Below are positions 4,700-8,258 of a stretch of DNA of 8,258 nt, piece by piece. Position 1 is the first letter of the stretch; each line of letters begins with the position of its first letter. The stretch comes from Clostridiales bacterium (GTDB lineage: Bacteria; Bacillota; Clostridia; Peptostreptococcales; JAAYPU01): the NCBI GenBank assembly GCA_012519645.1, contig JAAYPU010000395.1, positions 1 through 8,258 on the forward strand. Reading direction: 5' to 3'. Both the position numbers and the translations under genes were made by a program. Under the pieces are notes generated by a model that saw only the letters and a list, made by a program, of their open reading frames with translations, did no database searches and was not told the DNA's origin.

Positions 4700-7600
4700 C
4701 TAAAATAAAGATAATTGGTCTGAGAGAGGCAAATTTCTCAGAACCCCATGGTTTTCCAATGCCTCTATAGCTGTTTTGTTGAGTTTCGCTCTGTTTTTTA
4801 AGCTGTCTACTGAAGAAAACGGTCCCTTTGACCTTTCTGTGACAATGGCTAATGCTGCATTTTCTCCAAGTCCTTGTAATGATAAGAATGGCGGCAATAG
4901 CTTTTCTTCTTTTATTATAAAACGGTTTGCTTCTGATTCAGTAATATCCACAGGCATAAACTCATATCCCCGGCACAGCATTTCATAGGCTACTTCTAAT
5001 ACAGTACACTCATCCTTTTCCTTTTGCGTTGCATTATTGCCTTTGCTTTCGATTTCTTCCATCCTTTTTAGTATTGCCTTTTTTCCTTTAAATATTAAAT
5101 CAGCATTAAAATCCGCTACTTTAGTTGTAAAAAACACGGCATAAAATGCCAGAGGATGATATACTTTGAAATACGCGATTCTGTAAGACATCATAACATA
5201 AGCAACTGCATGTGCTTTTGGAAACATATATTTTATACTCTGACAGGATTCAATATACCAATCCGGTACATTATTTTCTCTCATAACAGACACATCTTCA
5301 TCACTAAGCCCTTTACCTTTTCTTACATTTTCCATTATTTTAAAGGCCTTTATGTTTGGAACGCCTTTTAGTATTAAATAATTCATTATGTCATCTCTGG
5401 TAGAAATAACATCCTTCAAGGCAGCAGTTCCGTTTAAAATTATATCCTGTGCGTTATTAAGCCATACATCAGTACCATGAGCAAGTCCGGCTATACGCAC
5501 CAAATCAGAAAAGCTGGATGGAGAAGTATCAATAAGCATCTGCCTGACAAATTTTGTACCAAATTCAGGTATGCCTAAGCTTCCCAGTTCACATTTATAA
5601 TTCTCATCTTGAATGTTCAATGATTTGGTAGATATAAATATTTCATTTACTTTTTCATCTTTAAGAGGAATGTCTTTCAGGTCTACATGGGTGATATCCT
5701 GCAGCATTCGAATAATTGATGGTACGTCATGCCCTAATATATCTAGCTTCAACAATCTGCCGCTGATAGAATGATAATCAAAATGAGTCGTTATGACATC
5801 GGATTTTGTATCATTTGCTGGATACTGTATAGGACAAAAATCATATATTTCTTTATCGTTAGGAACAACCATTATACCGCCGGGATGCTGTCCTGTTGTT
5901 CTCTTTACACCGGTACAACACTGGGATAACCTTTCAACCTCCCATTTGTTTACTTCCTCGTTTTTTTCTTCAAAATATTTTTTTACAAAACCATATGCCG
6001 TTTTAAAGGCTACGGTACCGATAGTGCCTGCTCTGAAAACTTTGTCCTTGCCAAAAAGAACTTCCGAATATTTGTGTGCTACCGGTTGATACTCACCGGC
6101 AAAATTCAAATCTATATCAGGCTCTTTATCTCCCTCAAATCCCAAGAATACCTCAAAAGGAATATCAAATCCGTCTTTATTATAAGGTGTACTGCATTGC
6201 GGACAATTTTTATCCGGCATATCTACACCGCAGCCGAATGCTCCGTCGGTAATAAATTCAGAATGCTTGCAGTTAGGGCAAACGTAATGAGGAGGCAAGG
6301 GATTAACCTCAGTGATAGAGCTCATTGTTGCTGCAAAGGATGAACCTACAGAACCTCTTGAGCCTACTAAATAACCATCTTCCATGGATTTTGCGACTAG
6401 TTTTTGTGCAATGACATACATGACGGCATATCCATTGGAAATAATGGAATTAAGCTCTCTTTCCAATCTTTGCTTCACTATTTCGGTCAGCTGTTCCCCA
6501 TATATATCCTTGGCTTTTTTCCAGCACATCTCTCTCAGCATTTCATCCGAGCCATCTATGGAAGGCGGAAAAGTTCCGGATGGAATTGGGATAATATCAT
6601 CTATGCTGTCACAAATTATTTCCGGATTTTCAATTACAATTTTTCTCGCTGTATCTTTATCTATATAATAGAATTCATCTAACATTTCATCTGTCGTACG
6701 CAAAAATAACTTAGCTTCATTTTCAATATCTGTATACCCCTGACCAGCCATAAGAATAGTCCTGTAAATAGAATCTTCCGGCTCCAAATAATGGGCATCT
6801 GATGTTGCCACTACAGGCTTACCGTATATATCCCCTAAATGAATTATTTTTCTGTTGATCTCCTTAAGTTCCTCTATATCTCTTACCTGCCCTCTATCTA
6901 TAAGAAATTCATTATTTCCTAAAGGCTGAACCTCCAAATAATCATAAAAGCTTACCAGCTCTTCCAGCTCTTCCATAGACCTATTCTTTAATACACCTTG
7001 ATATATTTCTCCGGCTTCACATGCCGACCCGATGATAAGCCCTTCCCTATGTTGAATCAACAAAGATTTCGGAATCCTTGGTTTTTTATAAAAATAATCT
7101 AAGTGAGAATATGAAATCAATTTATATAAATTCTTCAAGCCTATACTGTTTTTCACCAGAATAACGCAATGATATGAATCCAATTTCTTGAAATCCATTT
7201 TTTTATTATTTAAATTGATTTGAGCCAGCTCTTGTATACCATCTTTTTTCAATATTTCAAAGAGCTTTAACATAATTTTGCCCGCTGTCTCAGCATCATC
7301 ATCAGCTCTATGATGATTTTTCATAGATATATTCAAACTTGAAGCAACACTTTCCAATCTGTATTTTTTTAAATCAGGAAGAAGAAGTTTTGATAATTTA
7401 ATGGTATCGATTACTTCATTAGAAAAAGCTATGTTCCTGTGCGAACATGCTTCTTGAATAAAAGACACATCAAAAGACGCATTATGCGCTGCTACTGGAA
7501 GGTCTCCTACAAAATTCAAAAAGTCTTCTAAAACCTCATCTATCGCAGGCTGTCCTTTTACCATTTCATTTGTAATTCCTGTAAGCTGTGTAATCTCCAT

Positions 7601-8258
7601 AGGAATATTTCTTTTTGGACGTACCAACGAATGAAACCTGTCCGTAATATGAAAATTCTCTATCTTGACTGCACCTATCTCGATTATTTCATTACTACGG
7701 GATGATAATCCGGTAGTTTCAATATCAAAGGCAACATAAGAATCTTCAATACGCAGTCCTTTAGGAAACATAGATTTTTGAGCGTCATCATCTATTAGAT
7801 ATCCTTCAACGCCATATATTATCTTTACACCATGTTTTTTACCTGCGCTCATAGCGTCCGGATATGCCTGAACAACACCGTGATCCGTTATGGCTATAGC
7901 CTTATGCCCCCACTCTGCTGCTTTTTCGATGAGCTCGGTAGTATCCATCAGGCCATCCATAGCACTCATTTTTGTATGCGCATGCAATTCTATTCTCTTA
8001 TTATTTGATGTATCCCTCCTGACATCACGAACAACCTTAACGAGATCTTTTGCCATAATAACGATAGATTTATCAAAGGAATCAAAATTTGATGAACCCT
8101 TTACTTTAACAAAATCCCCGATATCAATACTCTCATTCAAGGCATTATACTTTTCTTCATTCAGAAATAATTTGATGCAAATAGAATCCGAAAAATCTGA
8201 AATAATCAGCGTAACCAGCTTTTTATTATTTTTTATATCCCTTGAGGACTTATTAAAA
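4700..8258 (-). CDS. polC: DNA polymerase III alpha subunit, PolC type (5'-truncated by window edge)
   Basis: This is the replicative polymerase of low-GC Gram-positives with built-in proofreading. The frame is open to the window end, giving 1185 visible codons; about 250 N-terminal residues are missing compared with roughly 1437 in Bacillus subtilis. A TTG at 8140 is an internal leucine: upstream codons read DIKNNKKLVTLIISDFSDS, typical of the PolC OB domain. Numbering from that leucine, the PHP domain has HAH 53-55, DHG 86-88 and SDAH 447-450. An inserted DEDDh exonuclease has DIE 139-141, HNASFD 219-224, and H277 with D282. A zinc knuckle uses C621, C624, C646 and C649. Polymerase aspartates are D675 and D677 in DIDLNF and D800 in KLDILGHD. 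The C-terminus is QLSLF, a sliding-clamp binding motif. All key residues are present. It ends one base before the promoter of the next operon. Confidence 0.98.
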   Translation of the reverse strand, partial: FNKSSRDIKNNKKLVTLIISDFSDSICIKLFLNEEKYNALNESIDIGDFVKVKGSSNFDSFDKSIVIMAKDLVKVVRDVRRDTSNNKRIELHAHTKMSAMDGLMDTTELIEKAAEWGHKAIAITDHGVVQAYPDAMSAGKKHGVKIIYGVEGYLIDDDAQKSMFPKGLRIEDSYVAFDIETTGLSSRSNEIIEIGAVKIENFHITDRFHSLVRPKRNIPMEITQLTGITNEMVKGQPAIDEVLEDFLNFVGDLPVAAHNASFDVSFIQEACSHRNIAFSNEVIDTIKLSKLLLPDLKKYRLESVASSLNISMKNHHRADDDAETAGKIMLKLFEILKKDGIQELAQINLNNKKMDFKKLDSYHCVILVKNSIGLKNLYKLISYSHLDYFYKKPRIPKSLLIQHREGLIIGSACEAGEIYQGVLKNRSMEELEELVSFYDYLEVQPLGNNEFLIDRGQVRDIEELKEINRKIIHLGDIYGKPVVATSDAHYLEPEDSIYRTILMAGQGYTDIENEAKLFLRTTDEMLDEFYYIDKDTARKIVIENPEIICDSIDDIIPIPSGTFPPSIDGSDEMLREMCWKKAKDIYGEQLTEIVKQRLERELNSIISNGYAVMYVIAQKLVAKSMEDGYLVGSRGSVGSSFAATMSSITEVNPLPPHYVCPNCKHSEFITDGAFGCGVDMPDKNCPQCSTPYNKDGFDIPFEVFLGFEGDKEPDIDLNFAGEYQPVAHKYSEVLFGKDKVFRAGTIGTVAFKTAYGFVKKYFEEKNEEVNKWEVERLSQCCTGVKRTTGQHPGGIMVVPNDKEIYDFCPIQYPANDTKSDVITTHFDYHSISGRLLKLDILGHDVPSIIRMLQDITHVDLKDIPLKDEKVNEIFISTKSLNIQDENYKCELGSLGIPEFGTKFVRQMLIDTSPSSFSDLVRIAGLAHGTDVWLNNAQDIILNGTAALKDVISTRDDIMNYLILKGVPNIKAFKIMENVRKGKGLSDEDVSVMRENNVPDWYIESCQSIKYMFPKAHAVAYVMMSYRIAYFKVYHPLAFYAVFFTTKVADFNADLIFKGKKAILKRMEEIESKGNNATQKEKDECTVLEVAYEMLCRGYEFMPVDITESEANRFIIKEEKLLPPFLSLQGLGENAALAIVTERSKGPFSSVDSLKNRAKLNKTAIEALENHGVLRNLPLSDQLSLF

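Noticed and set aside
8138..8140. TTG as the translation start of polC
   Set aside because: The frame stays open upstream and encodes conserved PolC OB-domain residues, so the TTG is an internal leucine codon.

Overview
The window is a low-GC Firmicutes chromosome segment, most likely from the class Clostridia. The evidence is a PolC-type (DnaE-unrelated architecture, PHP plus inserted exonuclease) replicative polymerase followed by the order rimP-nusA-rnpM(ylxR)-ylxQ-infB, AT-rich codon use, strong AGGAGG Shine-Dalgarno sites and non-ATG starts. I cannot name the genus from sequence alone.

Layout. Every gene lies on the minus strand, so transcription runs from high to low coordinates. From 8258 down to 4700 is polC, whose frame is still open at the window edge, so its first roughly 250 residues are missing. 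Immediately after the polC stop codon (4699-4671) is a good sigma-A type promoter. It is followed by a leader of about 110 nt holding a perfect 9-bp hairpin and the rimP ribosome binding site. Then come rimP (4553-4089), nusA (4072-2978), rnpM/ylxR (2953-2681), ylxQ (2691-2389, overlapping rnpM by 11 nt) and infB (2359-245). Gaps between them are 0 to 29 nt, so this is one operon. It joins 30S maturation (RimP), transcription elongation, termination and antitermination (NusA), an RNase P modulator (RnpM), an L7Ae-like K-turn binder (YlxQ) and translation initiation factor IF2.

The last 244 nt, downstream of infB, are non-coding and very unusual. They are a mosaic of short tandem heptanucleotide repeats: GAGGTTR, AACTGAN/TCAGTTN, and GAACCTC/TATTCCC. 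Set among them are three perfect hairpins, two of which form a tandem 24-nt duplication with compensatory base changes. The AACTGAN array and its inverted copy are arranged symmetrically around a 9-bp palindrome. This repeat composite starts at the infB stop codon and runs out of the window. It probably separates infB from the gene that usually follows (rbfA or ylxP).

The protein-coding part is a well-known, conserved operon with intact key motifs, and I see no new gene system there. The points worth a second look are the heptamer/hairpin composite at 1-245 and the rimP leader, where the 3' arm of the hairpin is also complementary to the rimP Shine-Dalgarno sequence.
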